This document shows, one piece after another, positions 43,810 to 52,901 of a stretch of 64,000 nt of DNA. The stretch spans positions 31,147-95,146 of the forward strand of contig NZ_BOOQ01000035.1 of assembly GCF_016863315.1 (NCBI RefSeq), given 5' to 3'. This DNA comes from Planotetraspora silvatica (GTDB lineage: Bacteria > Actinomycetota > Actinomycetes > Streptosporangiales > Streptosporangiaceae). Made by a program: the position numbers and the translations under genes. Within the stretch, counting starts at the first letter, position 1; every line of letters starts with the position of its first letter. A model generated the notes under the pieces. The model had not been told where the DNA came from, made no database searches, and worked only from the letters and a program-made list of their open reading frames with translations.

Positions 43810-44810
43810 GAGTGGGGGAGAACCTCAACGCCGCCCTTCACGGGCTGCTGGAGTCGGACCCGTCGGCCTACGTGATCGGCGAGGACATCCTCGACCCGTA
43901 CGGCGGCGCCTTCAAGATCACCAAAGGGCTGTCCAGCCGGTTCCCCGACCGTGTGCTCGGCACCCCGATCAGCGAGTCCGGCATCACCGGCCTGGCCGCC
44001 GGGCTCGCGTTGTGCGGCGACGCGGCCGTCGTCGAGATCATGTTCGGCGACTTCGTGGCGCTCGCATTCGACCAGATCGTCAACTTCGCGGCCAAGTCCG
44101 TCACGATGTACGGCTCCCGCGTGCCGATCCGGATGGTCGTCAGGTGCCCGACGGGCGGCGGGCGGGGGTACGGTCCCACCCACAGCCAGAGCCTGCAGAA
44201 ACACTTCGTGGGCGTGCCCGGCCTGTCGGTCTACGAGATGTCCCCCCTGCACGACAACCGCGCGGTGCTCGACGCGATGCTGGCGTCCGGCGGGCCGTGC
44301 GTGTTCTTCGAGGACAAGATCCTCTACACGCGGCGCATGAACGACGTCGGCGACCTGTTCCGGCACGACGTCGTCCCGGGAGGCGGCGGGGGCGCCGACG
44401 TGGCCCGCGTGTTCCTGGACGACCCCGAAGCGGCCGACTGCGTCATCATCGCTCCCGGTGGGATGGTCGACCGTGCGGTCCGTGCCATGCGCGGCCTCTT
44501 GCTGGAGCAGGAGGTCACCTGCTGCCTGCTCGTCCCCTCGCGGCTGTATCCGTTCGACGCCGAGCCGCTGCTGCCCGCGCTCCGCGGGGCGAGAGCCGTA
44601 CTGGTGGCGGAGGAGGGCACCGCGGGCGGCACCTGGGGAAGCGAGGTGGCCCACCAGATCCACCGGCTGATGTGGAAGGACCTGCGACGGCCGGTGGCGC
44701 TGGTCAGCTCGGCGGACAGTGTGATCCCCACGGCCGCGCATCTCGAGCGCGCCGTCCTCGTGCAGGACTCGACGATCCACGACGCGGTGCTGGAGGCCCT
44801 GCGTGACTGA
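43806..44810 (+). CDS. 2-oxoacid/acetoin dehydrogenase E1 beta-like subunit
   Basis: 334 residues with the transketolase central and C-terminal domains (GEDILDPYGGAFKITKGL, PISESGITGLAAGLAL, FGDFVALAFDQIVN). It forms the E1 tetramer with the preceding gene product. ATG 43806 overlaps the alpha gene stop (ATGA). The C-terminal part keeps the EEGTAGGTWGSEV segment. Confidence 0.9.
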   Translation: MRVGENLNAALHGLLESDPSAYVIGEDILDPYGGAFKITKGLSSRFPDRVLGTPISESGITGLAAGLALCGDAAVVEIMFGDFVALAFDQIVNFAAKSVTMYGSRVPIRMVVRCPTGGGRGYGPTHSQSLQKHFVGVPGLSVYEMSPLHDNRAVLDAMLASGGPCVFFEDKILYTRRMNDVGDLFRHDVVPGGGGGADVARVFLDDPEAADCVIIAPGGMVDRAVRAMRGLLLEQEVTCCLLVPSRLYPFDAEPLLPALRGARAVLVAEEGTAGGTWGSEVAHQIHRLMWKDLRRPVALVSSADSVIPTAAHLERAVLVQDSTIHDAVLEALRD

Positions 44811-46089
44811 CATCCGCGTGCCCAAGCTGAACAACAACGACTCCACGTACGTCCTGGTCGAGTGGCTGGTCGACGACGGGCAGCAGGTGAAGGCCGGAGA
44901 CCCGATCGTGGTCCTGGAGACCTCGAAGGCCACCGAGGAGCTGGAGAGCGAGGAGGACGGCCACGTCTGGCGGGTCGTTCCGCTGAACGCCGACTGCGCT
45001 CCCGGGGACGTGCTCGCCCACCTCACCGCCGGCGAGGCCCGGCCCGCGCCGCTGTCCGCGCCGCTGTCCGTGCCGCCGCACCCGGGGCCGTCTCCCTCCC
45101 CGGACCTCCCCGTCACGGCCGGCGGCTCCTCGGCCGGTGCGTCGACGGCCGGCGCGCCGACGGGTGGCGCGTCGACGGGTGGCGCGTCTTCGGACGGCTC
45201 CGCGGTCGAAGCGTCATCAAGCGGCGCCGCGCCGCTGATCACCGCCCCCGCGCAGGCGCTGATCGACGAGCTCGGCATCGATCCGGCGGTGGTGCGCACC
45301 CTCGGCGTGGCCGTGGTCCGGCGTGCCGACATCGAACGGCTCGCGGCCCGTTCCGCATCGGCGTCCGGGGAGGACGTCGCGGAGCCCGCGAAGCCTGGAC
45401 CGGCCGTGGCGGGCCTGCCGTACGAGCTCACGAGGGTGCAGCGGGCCGTGGCGAAGGTCGTGCGCGTCTCGCACGCGACCATCCCGGCCGCGTACACGGT
45501 GGTGAAGGCCGACGTGGGCCCGCTGCTGGAGCTCGCGGCGCGGATGACCCGTGAGGTCAGGCGGCCCGTGGGGCTCCCCGAACTGGTGACGTTCGCCGTC
45601 GCCCGGCTGCACGCGGAATTCCCGGTGTGCTTCGCCACCCTCGTGGACGACACGTCGGCCCTGCTCCCGGACGCCCCTCACATCGGCGTGACGATCGACG
45701 CGGGTGAGGGCCTGTACGTGCCCGTCATCCACGACGCCGCCCGCCGCTCGGTGAAGCAGATCGCGACCCGCCTGATGGAGTATCGGCTGGCCGCCCTGAC
45801 GGGGGACTTCCGCGAGGACGACCTGACCGGGGCCGACATCGCGGTCACCCTGCATCACGACGGCGACGTGACGCTGGCCATCCCGCTGATCTTCCCAGGT
45901 CACGCGTGCGCGCTCGCGGTGACGTCTCCCCAGGCCGAACTCCGCCTCGACGGGGGTGAGGTCGTCACCCGGACCGTCGTCAACATCGGCATGGCCTACG
46001 ACCACCGGCTGATCAACGGCCGCGACGCCGCGTTGTTCCTGCGGGCGCTCAAGGCACTGCTGGAGTCCCCGGAGGAGAGATTCGGGTAA
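44803..46089 (+). CDS. Dihydrolipoyl acyltransferase E2-like protein
   Basis: 428 residues: an N-terminal lipoyl domain with the lipoylation site Lys42 (ETSKATEE), an Ala/Ser/Gly/Pro linker, a peripheral subunit-binding domain (about 143-182) and a catalytic acyltransferase domain with His401 and Asn405 (YDHRLING). GTG 44803 overlaps E1 beta by eight bases. No E3 lipoamide dehydrogenase gene is nearby. The acyl acceptor may be CoA or, more interestingly, the phosphopantetheine of the ACP at 39175. Confidence 0.88.
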   Translation: MTDIRVPKLNNNDSTYVLVEWLVDDGQQVKAGDPIVVLETSKATEELESEEDGHVWRVVPLNADCAPGDVLAHLTAGEARPAPLSAPLSVPPHPGPSPSPDLPVTAGGSSAGASTAGAPTGGASTGGASSDGSAVEASSSGAAPLITAPAQALIDELGIDPAVVRTLGVAVVRRADIERLAARSASASGEDVAEPAKPGPAVAGLPYELTRVQRAVAKVVRVSHATIPAAYTVVKADVGPLLELAARMTREVRRPVGLPELVTFAVARLHAEFPVCFATLVDDTSALLPDAPHIGVTIDAGEGLYVPVIHDAARRSVKQIATRLMEYRLAALTGDFREDDLTGADIAVTLHHDGDVTLAIPLIFPGHACALAVTSPQAELRLDGGEVVTRTVVNIGMAYDHRLINGRDAALFLRALKALLESPEERFG

Positions 46090-46095
46090 ACCTCA

Positions 46096-46467
46096 TCACT
46101 GGTCCGCGGCGCCCTCGTAGAGGTCGCGGGCGGCGAGCAGATCGGGCAGGTGCGCCGCGGTCCATGCGCAGCAGGCGGCCATGGGTTCGAGGAGTGTGCG
46201 GCCGAGCGCGGTGAGCTCATACTCCACCCTGAGCGGGATCTCGGCGTGAACGGTGCGGGTGACCAGCCCGTCGCGTTCCATGGCGCGCAGCGTCTCCGTG
46301 AGCACTTTCGGCGTGACGCCGATCAGGGGAACCCGCAACTCGGAGAATCGCCGGGGTCCCGCCTCCAGGCATCGGATGATCTTCGCGGTCCACTTGTCGC
46401 CGATCCGGATCGGCGGGGTCACGTGGGCACATCCGGCGAACATGTCGGCTGCGAGAGGCTCCTTCAC
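46096..46467 (-). CDS. HxlR-family winged-helix regulator
   Basis: 123 residues with the HxlR fold (IGDKWTAKIIRCLEAGPRRFSELR...ITPKVLTETLR-like helix). Cys13 is in the usual N-terminal position for thiol or aldehyde sensing, and Cys34 is a second candidate. It is divergent from the NAD(P)-binding protein, a very common pairing for control of an oxidoreductase. It converges on the E2 gene with six bases between stops. Confidence 0.88.
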   Translation of the reverse strand: MKEPLAADMFAGCAHVTPPIRIGDKWTAKIIRCLEAGPRRFSELRVPLIGVTPKVLTETLRAMERDGLVTRTVHAEIPLRVEYELTALGRTLLEPMAACCAWTAAHLPDLLAARDLYEGAADQ

Positions 46468-46477
46468 GGTGCCGAGC

Positions 46478-46489
46478 GTACGTAAGTAC
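46478..46489. promoter_or_regulatory. Candidate HxlR operator
   Basis: GTACGTAAGTAC, with GTAC arms around GTAA, lies between the divergent HxlR and reductase genes. The GTAC...GTAC layout is common for this regulator family. Confidence 0.5.
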
Positions 46490-46573
46490 CGTTGCGGGAA
46501 CCAAGGGGTGCGCGGCTAACGTCCGCGGCATCGGCCGGCGATCGGACCGGCCATGCCGAACGGAGCACCTCTC

Positions 46574-47218
46574 ATGAGCAAGATCGTGGTTTTCGGTGCC
46601 GGCGGTCGTGCGGGCCGGCGGGTGGTCGCGGAGGCGGTCTCCCGGGGTCATCTGGTCACCGCGGTGGTCCGCGACCCGGCCAGGCACCGGGATCTGGCCG
46701 GCGACCGGGTCGCCCTGGTCGCGGGTGACGCCACCGACGCGGACGACGTCTCGGCGGCCGCGGCGGGGCACGACGCGGCCGTCAGCGCCGTCGCGCGGCT
46801 CGACATCTCGTCGGTGGAGTTCTACGTGGGCGCGGCCCGTGCCCTGCTGGACGGCCTCGCGCGTGCGGGCGTCGGCAGGCTCGTGCTGATCGGCATCGGG
46901 ACCACGCTGGAGACCGCGCCCGGCGTCATGGTCCACGACGCGGCGGGCTTCCCCGAGGAAGGGCGGGCCTTCTCCCTCGGGCATGCGGCCGAACTCGAGG
47001 TCCTGCGCGCCGACGGCGCCGGCATCGACTGGCTGGTGATCGCACCCCCGCCGGTCATCTTGGACGAGCACGCGTCGCGCACGGGGCGCTATCGGACGGG
47101 TGGTCCTGAGGTGCTGCCCGCGGACGGCGGCTTCTCCTACGCCGATCTCGCGGTCGCCCTCGTCGACGAGATCGAGGATCCCCGGCACCATCGTGCGCTG
47201 GTCGCGGTGGCTCCCTGA
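46574..47218 (+). CDS. NAD(P)-binding Rossmann protein, NmrA/atypical SDR type
   Basis: 214 residues with the dinucleotide motif GAGGRAGRRV near the N-terminus and no YxxxK catalytic pair, as in NmrA-like and flavin-reductase-like atypical SDRs. ATG 46574 has GGAG upstream. It is likely induced by the divergent HxlR regulator in response to electrophile or redox stress. Confidence 0.85.
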   Translation: MSKIVVFGAGGRAGRRVVAEAVSRGHLVTAVVRDPARHRDLAGDRVALVAGDATDADDVSAAAAGHDAAVSAVARLDISSVEFYVGAARALLDGLARAGVGRLVLIGIGTTLETAPGVMVHDAAGFPEEGRAFSLGHAAELEVLRADGAGIDWLVIAPPPVILDEHASRTGRYRTGGPEVLPADGGFSYADLAVALVDEIEDPRHHRALVAVAP

Positions 47219-47273
47219 CCTCCGTCACACCGGGGTCATCCGCCGTTCGCGCCGGAACAGCGGGATGGACGAC

Positions 47274-47305
47274 GGGCCTAGGGAGTGTCAGACACGACCT
47301 AGCCC
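47274..47305. terminator. Terminator between reductase and lhr
   Basis: Arms GGGCCTAGG and CCTAGCCC with an inner GTGTC-A-GACAC hairpin lie between convergent genes. The structure includes the lhr stop codon. Confidence 0.55.
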
Positions 47306-50300
47306 CGGATGCGGAGCCCGCGCGGCGTCGGATGGAATCCGGCCGTCTCCAGCGCGGCCGCCAGCGGCGATTCGATGATGGCGGCGCCGTCGGCCCGCTC
47401 GACGGTGAGCTTGCCCAAAGCGCCCTCCCGTACGGCCAGAGCCAGCGCGTCCACCGCCGGTTGCAGGTCGTCCTCGGCCCCGAAGGAGAGCAAGGTCTTG
47501 CCGCCTCGCTCGACGTAGAGCGCGAGCCGGCCCTCCACCAGCGCCACGAGCGCTCCGGCCTTGCGACCCGGCTTGTGGGTCACCTCGCCGGGCCGGGCGG
47601 GCCACGGCAGGGCCGCGCCGTAGGGGTTGGCCGGGTCGGCGGCGGCGAGCACGACCGTGCGGGGCGGTGCCTGAGGCGCCGGGGCCGCCCACAGGTCATC
47701 CCCGTCCGAGGGGGCGCCTCTCCTCGACGACATGGCCCGCATCCGGTCGACCGCACCGGGCAGGGCGAACTGGGCCCCTCCCAGGCCCTCCACGAAGTAG
47801 CCGCGGCGGCAGCGGCCGCTCTCCTCGTACGCCCGCAACACCTGGTAGACCGAGGAGAAACCACCGGTAAGCCGTTCCGCGGCGACCCCGCCCCTCGTGA
47901 TCACGCCGTGCCGTTCGAGCAGCACCTCCGCCTGGGCCTGCGCGCGCTGGGTGCCGTTCTCCACGGCGGACGGCAGCAACCACCACCGGCCGCTCACCGT
48001 CGGCGGTCCGCTCCTGGTGGGCAGCACGGCCCTGCGCCGCCGGCTCGTCGCCGGCCGGTGAGCGGGCCGCCCGGTGCCGAGAGTGGACCGCAGCGGGGCG
48101 AGGGTGTCTCCGGTGACCCGGCCCGACCAGACGAGATCCCACAACGCGGCCGCCAGCACCGTGTCGTCCGGCACGGCGCCCATCACCGGCTCACCACGCG
48201 TCAAGGGCCCGCGCAGGCTCGCGCCGATCGCCGGTCCGTCACCTGGTCCGTCGCCTTGTCCGTCGCCTCGGCCTGCGCCGCGCCCCGAGACGATCCCCGA
48301 TCCGTCACCTCGTTCATCACCTGGTCCGTCACCTGGGCCTACGCCGCGTACCGAGCCGATCGCCGCCGAGGCCACCCGGTTGGACAGTTCGCGGAAGAAC
48401 AGCGCCCCGCCACCGCTGAGGATCTCCAGCACCTGCTCGTGCAGGGGCGTCATGGTGATCTCGCCGGGCACCGGGATCAACAGGGGAGCGGTGTCGGCGA
48501 AATAGAGCGCCACCCAGCCGTCTCCGCCGGGCAGGGATCCCTGGCCGGCCCAGACGACCTCGCCGGAGGCCGTCAACTCGTCGAGAAGCGCGGGGGAATA
48601 GCCGGGCACCCGGCCCGGCAGGATCAGCGTCTCGAGAGCCGAGGCGGGGACCGCCGCCCCCTGGAGCCGTTCGATGGCGCTGACCAGCGCGTCCATCGAG
48701 CGGCCCGGGCCCGGTCGGGAAGGGGCTCCGTCCGCGGTCTCACTCCATCCCCGGCCCTGGGGGAGGCCTGCGGCCGGTGCGCGGGCCGGGGCGATGCCGT
48801 GCCAGGCGGGCAGGAACGCGGCCAGGGCCTCGGGCGGGACGGGCTCGACCTCCTTGCGAAGCCGCGCGAGCGATCTGCGGCGGAGCAACCGCAGCACGCC
48901 GGCGTCGCACCACTCCTCGCCCCGCCCGCCGGGCTGGAACTCGCCGGAGACCACCCGCCCCGCCGCGGCCAGCCGGCGAAGCGTGTCGTCGACGACGGCG
49001 ACGCCCACGCCGAAGCGCGCGGCGGCCGTACCGGACGCGAACGGGCCGCGCGTGCGCGCGTGGCGGGAGACGAGATCGCCCAGCGGATCGGGCTGGGGGC
49101 CGGACCTTCCCTGCCCTCCCGCGGCGGGAGCCTCCAGGAACTCGTGGGGCACGCCGACCGGGAGCGGCACGCCCAGGGCGTCGCGGAGTCGCCACGCGTC
49201 CTCCACGGCCGCCCACTGCTCGTGACCCGCGACCCGGACGCGGATCGCCCGGTGCGCCTTCTCCAGGCCTGCCAGCCAGGCCGGATCGCCCTCGCGGATC
49301 GACACGTCCTCGGCCAGCAGCGGGCCGTGCGAGCGCAGCAGGTCGGCCAGATCCTCGGCGTCGCGGAGCGGTCTGTCCAGCCGGGCCAGCTCGCGCTCGG
49401 CCTCGGCGATCACGTCCGCGTCGAGCAACTCGCGCAGGTCGGCCTGGCCGAGCAGTTCGGCCAGCAGCGCCGTGTCGAGGGCGAGTGCCTGCGCCCGCCG
49501 CTCGGCCAGCGGGGCGTCGCCCTCGTACATGAACGCGCCGATGTAGTTGAACAGCAGCGACGCCGCGAACGGGGACGCCTGGGAGGTCTCCACCTCGACG
49601 ATCCTGACGCGGCGGGCGGAGATGTCCCGCATCAGCCGGACGAGCCCCGGCACGTCGAAGACGTCCTGGAGGCACTCGCGCATCGTTTCGAGGACGACGG
49701 GGAACGTGGCGTACTGGCTGGCCACACCCAGCAGGTGCGCCGCGCGCTGGCGTTGCTGCCACAGCGGGGTACGCCTGCCGGGGCTGCGGCGCGGGAGCAG
49801 CAGGGACCGCCCGGCGCACTCGCGGAACCGGGCGGCGAACAGCGCCGATCCCCCCAGCTCCTCGGTGACGATCTGCTCGATCTCCTCCGGATCGAAGGCG
49901 GCCAGGTCGGACGGCGCCTCGTCGAGGGTGTCGGGGATGCGCAGGACGATGCCGTCATCGGAGTGGACGGCCTGCACGTCCACGCCGTACCGCTCGCGCA
50001 GTCGCCGCCCGACGGCCAGGGCCCACGGTGCGTGCACGCGCGCGCCGTACGGCGAGTGGATCACCACCCGCCAGTCGCCGAGCTCGTCGTGGAACCGCTC
50101 CACCAGGAGGGTGCGATCGTCGGGCACATAGCCGGTCGCCTCCCGCTGCTCCGCGAGGTAGGACAGCAGGTTGCCGCTGGCGAACTCGTCGAGCCCGGCC
50201 GCGCGCACCCGGCCGTCGGCTCCGTCGGCCGCGGCGCCGGACAGCTCACGCAGGAAGGCCCCGATGGCGCGGCCCAGCTCGGCCGGCCGGCCGGCCGAGT

Positions 50301-52209
50301 CGCCGTGCCAGAACGGCAGCTTGCCCGGCTGCCCGGGGGCGGGGGAGACCAGCACCCGGTCGGCGGTGATGTCCTCGATCCGCCAGGAGGTCGCTCCGAG
50401 CACGAACACGTCGCCCACGCGTGACTCGTAGACCATCTCCTCGTCGAGCTCGCCCACCCGCGATGCCTTGTCACCGACCAGGAAGACCCCGAAGAGGCCA
50501 CGGTCGGGGATCGTGCCGCCGTTGGTCACCGCCAGCCGTTGCGCACCGGGGCGGCCCTGCAGCGTCCCGGTCACGCGGTCCCAGACGATGCGCGGCCGCA
50601 GTTCGGCGAACTCCTCGCTCGGATAGCGCCCGGCGAGCATGTCCAGCGTCGCCTCCAGGGCGGTGCGCGGCAGCGTCGCGTACGGCGCGGCCTTCCTGAC
50701 GACGGTCTCCAGCGAGTCGACCGTCCACTCGTCGAGCGCCGTCATGGCCACGATCTGCTGGGCGAGCACGTCGAGGGGATTGCGCGGGTAACGCAGCTCC
50801 TCGATCTGCCCGCTCTTCATCCGCTCGGCGACGACGGCCGTCTGAACGAGGTCGCCGCGATACTTGGGGAAGATCACGCCACGGGACACCGCGCCGACCT
50901 GGTGGCCGGCCCGGCCGATCCGCTGGAGCCCGCTCGCCACGCTCGGCGGGGCCTCGACGCAGGCGACCAGGTCGACCGCGCCCATGTCGATGCCCAGCTC
51001 CAGACTGGACGTGGCCACGACGGCGGGCAGGCGCCCGGACTTGAGCGCCTCCTCGATCTGCGACCGCTCCTCCTTGGAGACCGACCCGTGGTGGGCGCGC
51101 ACGATCTCCGGGATCACGCCCGCCGAGGCTCCTGCCTGCGCCATCACCTCGGCCGGTGTCGCTCCGGACCCGCGGGCGGGCGCCGGCTCGGCTCCGTCGA
51201 GGGCCGCGGGGGCCGCGGGGGCCGACCTGCGTTCCCACGCGAGCTCGTTGAGCCGCGTGCACAGGCGCTCGGAGAGCCTGCGGGAGTTGGCGAAGATGAT
51301 GGTCGAGTCGTGCGCCTCGATGAGGTCGAGCAGGTGCTGCTCCACATGCGGCCAGATGCTGCGCCGGTGCTCCGCGGGCTCCCCCTCCGCACCCGGGGCC
51401 GTGGGCGCGAGCTCGGTCATGTCCTCCACCGGGACCACGACCTCGACCTCGATGACCTTCTCCGAGGGCGGCTGCACCACCGTGGCGGGCCGGGCACCGC
51501 CGAGGAACGCCGCCACCTCGCCGACCGGACGGACGGTGGCGGACAGGCCGATCCGCTGCGCGGGCTCCGGCAGCAGGGCGTCGAGCCGCTCCAGGCTCAG
51601 CGCCAGGTGGGCGCCGCGCTTCGTGGCGGCGACCGCGTGCACCTCGTCGATGATCACCGTCTCGACGCCGCGCAGCGCCTCACGCGCCTGCGAGGTCAGG
51701 ATCAGGAACAGCGACTCCGGCGTGGTGATCAAGATGTCGGACGGCCTGGCGGCGAACCGCCGCCGGTCGTCGGCCGTGGTGTCGCCCGACCTGATGGCCA
51801 CGGAGATCTCCGGCGCGGGCAGCTCCATGAGCCGGGCGGTCTGCTTGATGCCGGCCAGCGGGGCCCGGAGGTTCCGCTCCACGTCGACGGCGAGCGCCTT
51901 GAGCGGCGACACGTACAGGACCCGGCACGAGCCAGGAGGCTCCGCGACTTTCCCGCGGCCCTTCCGGGGCGGTTCCCCGGCCGCCTTCGGAGCCGCCGCG
52001 TGCTCGATCGCGAGCCGGTCGATCGCCCACAGGAACGCGGCCAGCGTCTTGCCTGACCCGGTCGGCGCGACCACCAGCGTGTTGTCGCCGCGCGCGATGG
52101 ACGCCCAGGCGTCCTCCTGTGCGGGCGTCGGCGCCGCGAACGCTCCGGCGAACCACTGTCTGGTCACCGGGCTGAAGTCGTCGAGCGCGCTCACCCGCCC
52201 ATCATGCAT
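47299..52209 (-). CDS. lhr: ATP-dependent helicase Lhr
   Basis: 1636 residues, a superfamily-2 DNA repair helicase. The Walker A is APTGSGKT (48-55), the DEVH box is IIDEVHAV, and motif VI-like QRIGRAGHQ is present. A long C-terminal Lhr-core and DNA-glycosylase-associated region follows. The length exceeds the usual ~1500 because of a Gly/Asp/Pro-rich insert at about residues 1286-1328 (GDGPGDG-like repeats, coded at 48226-48350). ATG 52209 is only four bases from GGAGG; GTG 52194 is an alternative start. Confidence 0.93.
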   Translation of the reverse strand: MHDGRVSALDDFSPVTRQWFAGAFAAPTPAQEDAWASIARGDNTLVVAPTGSGKTLAAFLWAIDRLAIEHAAAPKAAGEPPRKGRGKVAEPPGSCRVLYVSPLKALAVDVERNLRAPLAGIKQTARLMELPAPEISVAIRSGDTTADDRRRFAARPSDILITTPESLFLILTSQAREALRGVETVIIDEVHAVAATKRGAHLALSLERLDALLPEPAQRIGLSATVRPVGEVAAFLGGARPATVVQPPSEKVIEVEVVVPVEDMTELAPTAPGAEGEPAEHRRSIWPHVEQHLLDLIEAHDSTIIFANSRRLSERLCTRLNELAWERRSAPAAPAALDGAEPAPARGSGATPAEVMAQAGASAGVIPEIVRAHHGSVSKEERSQIEEALKSGRLPAVVATSSLELGIDMGAVDLVACVEAPPSVASGLQRIGRAGHQVGAVSRGVIFPKYRGDLVQTAVVAERMKSGQIEELRYPRNPLDVLAQQIVAMTALDEWTVDSLETVVRKAAPYATLPRTALEATLDMLAGRYPSEEFAELRPRIVWDRVTGTLQGRPGAQRLAVTNGGTIPDRGLFGVFLVGDKASRVGELDEEMVYESRVGDVFVLGATSWRIEDITADRVLVSPAPGQPGKLPFWHGDSAGRPAELGRAIGAFLRELSGAAADGADGRVRAAGLDEFASGNLLSYLAEQREATGYVPDDRTLLVERFHDELGDWRVVIHSPYGARVHAPWALAVGRRLRERYGVDVQAVHSDDGIVLRIPDTLDEAPSDLAAFDPEEIEQIVTEELGGSALFAARFRECAGRSLLLPRRSPGRRTPLWQQRQRAAHLLGVASQYATFPVVLETMRECLQDVFDVPGLVRLMRDISARRVRIVEVETSQASPFAASLLFNYIGAFMYEGDAPLAERRAQALALDTALLAELLGQADLRELLDADVIAEAERELARLDRPLRDAEDLADLLRSHGPLLAEDVSIREGDPAWLAGLEKAHRAIRVRVAGHEQWAAVEDAWRLRDALGVPLPVGVPHEFLEAPAAGGQGRSGPQPDPLGDLVSRHARTRGPFASGTAAARFGVGVAVVDDTLRRLAAAGRVVSGEFQPGGRGEEWCDAGVLRLLRRRSLARLRKEVEPVPPEALAAFLPAWHGIAPARAPAAGLPQGRGWSETADGAPSRPGPGRSMDALVSAIERLQGAAVPASALETLILPGRVPGYSPALLDELTASGEVVWAGQGSLPGGDGWVALYFADTAPLLIPVPGEITMTPLHEQVLEILSGGGALFFRELSNRVASAAIGSVRGVGPGDGPGDERGDGSGIVSGRGAGRGDGQGDGPGDGPAIGASLRGPLTRGEPVMGAVPDDTVLAAALWDLVWSGRVTGDTLAPLRSTLGTGRPAHRPATSRRRRAVLPTRSGPPTVSGRWWLLPSAVENGTQRAQAQAEVLLERHGVITRGGVAAERLTGGFSSVYQVLRAYEESGRCRRGYFVEGLGGAQFALPGAVDRMRAMSSRRGAPSDGDDLWAAPAPQAPPRTVVLAAADPANPYGAALPWPARPGEVTHKPGRKAGALVALVEGRLALYVERGGKTLLSFGAEDDLQPAVDALALAVREGALGKLTVERADGAAIIESPLAAALETAGFHPTPRGLRIRG

Positions 52210-52341
52210 CCGGCCTCCGACAGAACGCGCCGCGCCGGATTCCTCCGTCGCCGGTCAGCAGGGTGATCTACCGGCGGATTCACCGAAATTTACTACCCCC
52301 CGCGTCTGTATACCTGTGCTTGGTTGAATCATCATCTATCT

Positions 52342-52830
52342 ATGGAAATCGACTACGCGGCCATCGAAGCGGAGCGCGTGAGCATCCGTGAGCGCTACAT
52401 CAGCGAGAACCGTCCCTCCAGCAGCGCGAGGGGCCTGCACCACTTCGCGCTGATCTCGTCCGACGTCGAGCGCACGATCCGCTTCTACCACGAGCTGCTG
52501 GAGTTCCCCCTCACGGAGATCTTCGAGAACCGCGACTACAAGGGCTCCAACCACTTCTTCTTCGACATCGGCAACGGCAACCTCCTGGCGTTCTTCGATC
52601 TGCCCGGGCTCGACCTGGGGCCGTACCAGGAGGTCCTCGGCGGGCTCCACCACATCGCGATCTCCGTAGAGCCGTCCACGTGGGAGCGGCTGCGCGGCAA
52701 GCTCGACGCGGCAGGCGTGCCGTACCAGGTCGAGAGCGGCGCCTCGATCTACTTCCTCGACCCCGACGGCGCGCGGCTGGAGTTGCTCGCCGACCCGCTC
52801 GGAGAGATGTACGGCTCCCGCGTGATGTGA
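52342..52830 (+). CDS. VOC-superfamily metalloprotein (glyoxalase/dioxygenase fold)
   Basis: 162 residues with the paired beta-alpha-beta modules of the vicinal oxygen chelate fold. Candidate metal ligands are His36 in RGLHHFALIS, His102/103 in GLHHIAISVE and the Glu in ARLELLADP. An upstream TATACC (52309) and the lack of a ribosome-binding site leave the exact start open (ATG 52342, or TTG 52324). Substrate unknown; it lies between lhr and DUF3046 and shows no functional link to either. Confidence 0.82.
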   Translation: MEIDYAAIEAERVSIRERYISENRPSSSARGLHHFALISSDVERTIRFYHELLEFPLTEIFENRDYKGSNHFFFDIGNGNLLAFFDLPGLDLGPYQEVLGGLHHIAISVEPSTWERLRGKLDAAGVPYQVESGASIYFLDPDGARLELLADPLGEMYGSRVM

Positions 52831-52901
52831 CCTCGTCCGTCCGGGGGCGGGCCGCCGGCTCTGGGCCGGGGCGCCTCCGGGGCGGGGCCATACTGGGACC
52901 C

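Noticed and set aside
45100..45235. Repetitive GGTGCGTC-type DNA in the E2 gene as a mobile repeat
   Set aside because: It encodes the normal Ala/Gly/Ser linker between lipoyl and subunit-binding domains, which is low complexity in most E2 proteins.
43452..45653. 733-codon frame opposite E1 alpha/E1 beta/E2
   Set aside because: Ser/Thr/Arg-rich shadow of three well-recognised genes.
46000..46089. Possible inactive E2 because the DHRxxxG motif has Asn instead of Asp
   Set aside because: Asn at this position also occurs in active pyruvate dehydrogenase E2 enzymes, so it is not evidence of inactivity.
47332..50424. 1030-codon open frame opposite lhr
   Set aside because: Low-complexity Gly/Arg/Gln-rich translation with no motif; lhr on the other strand is fully supported.
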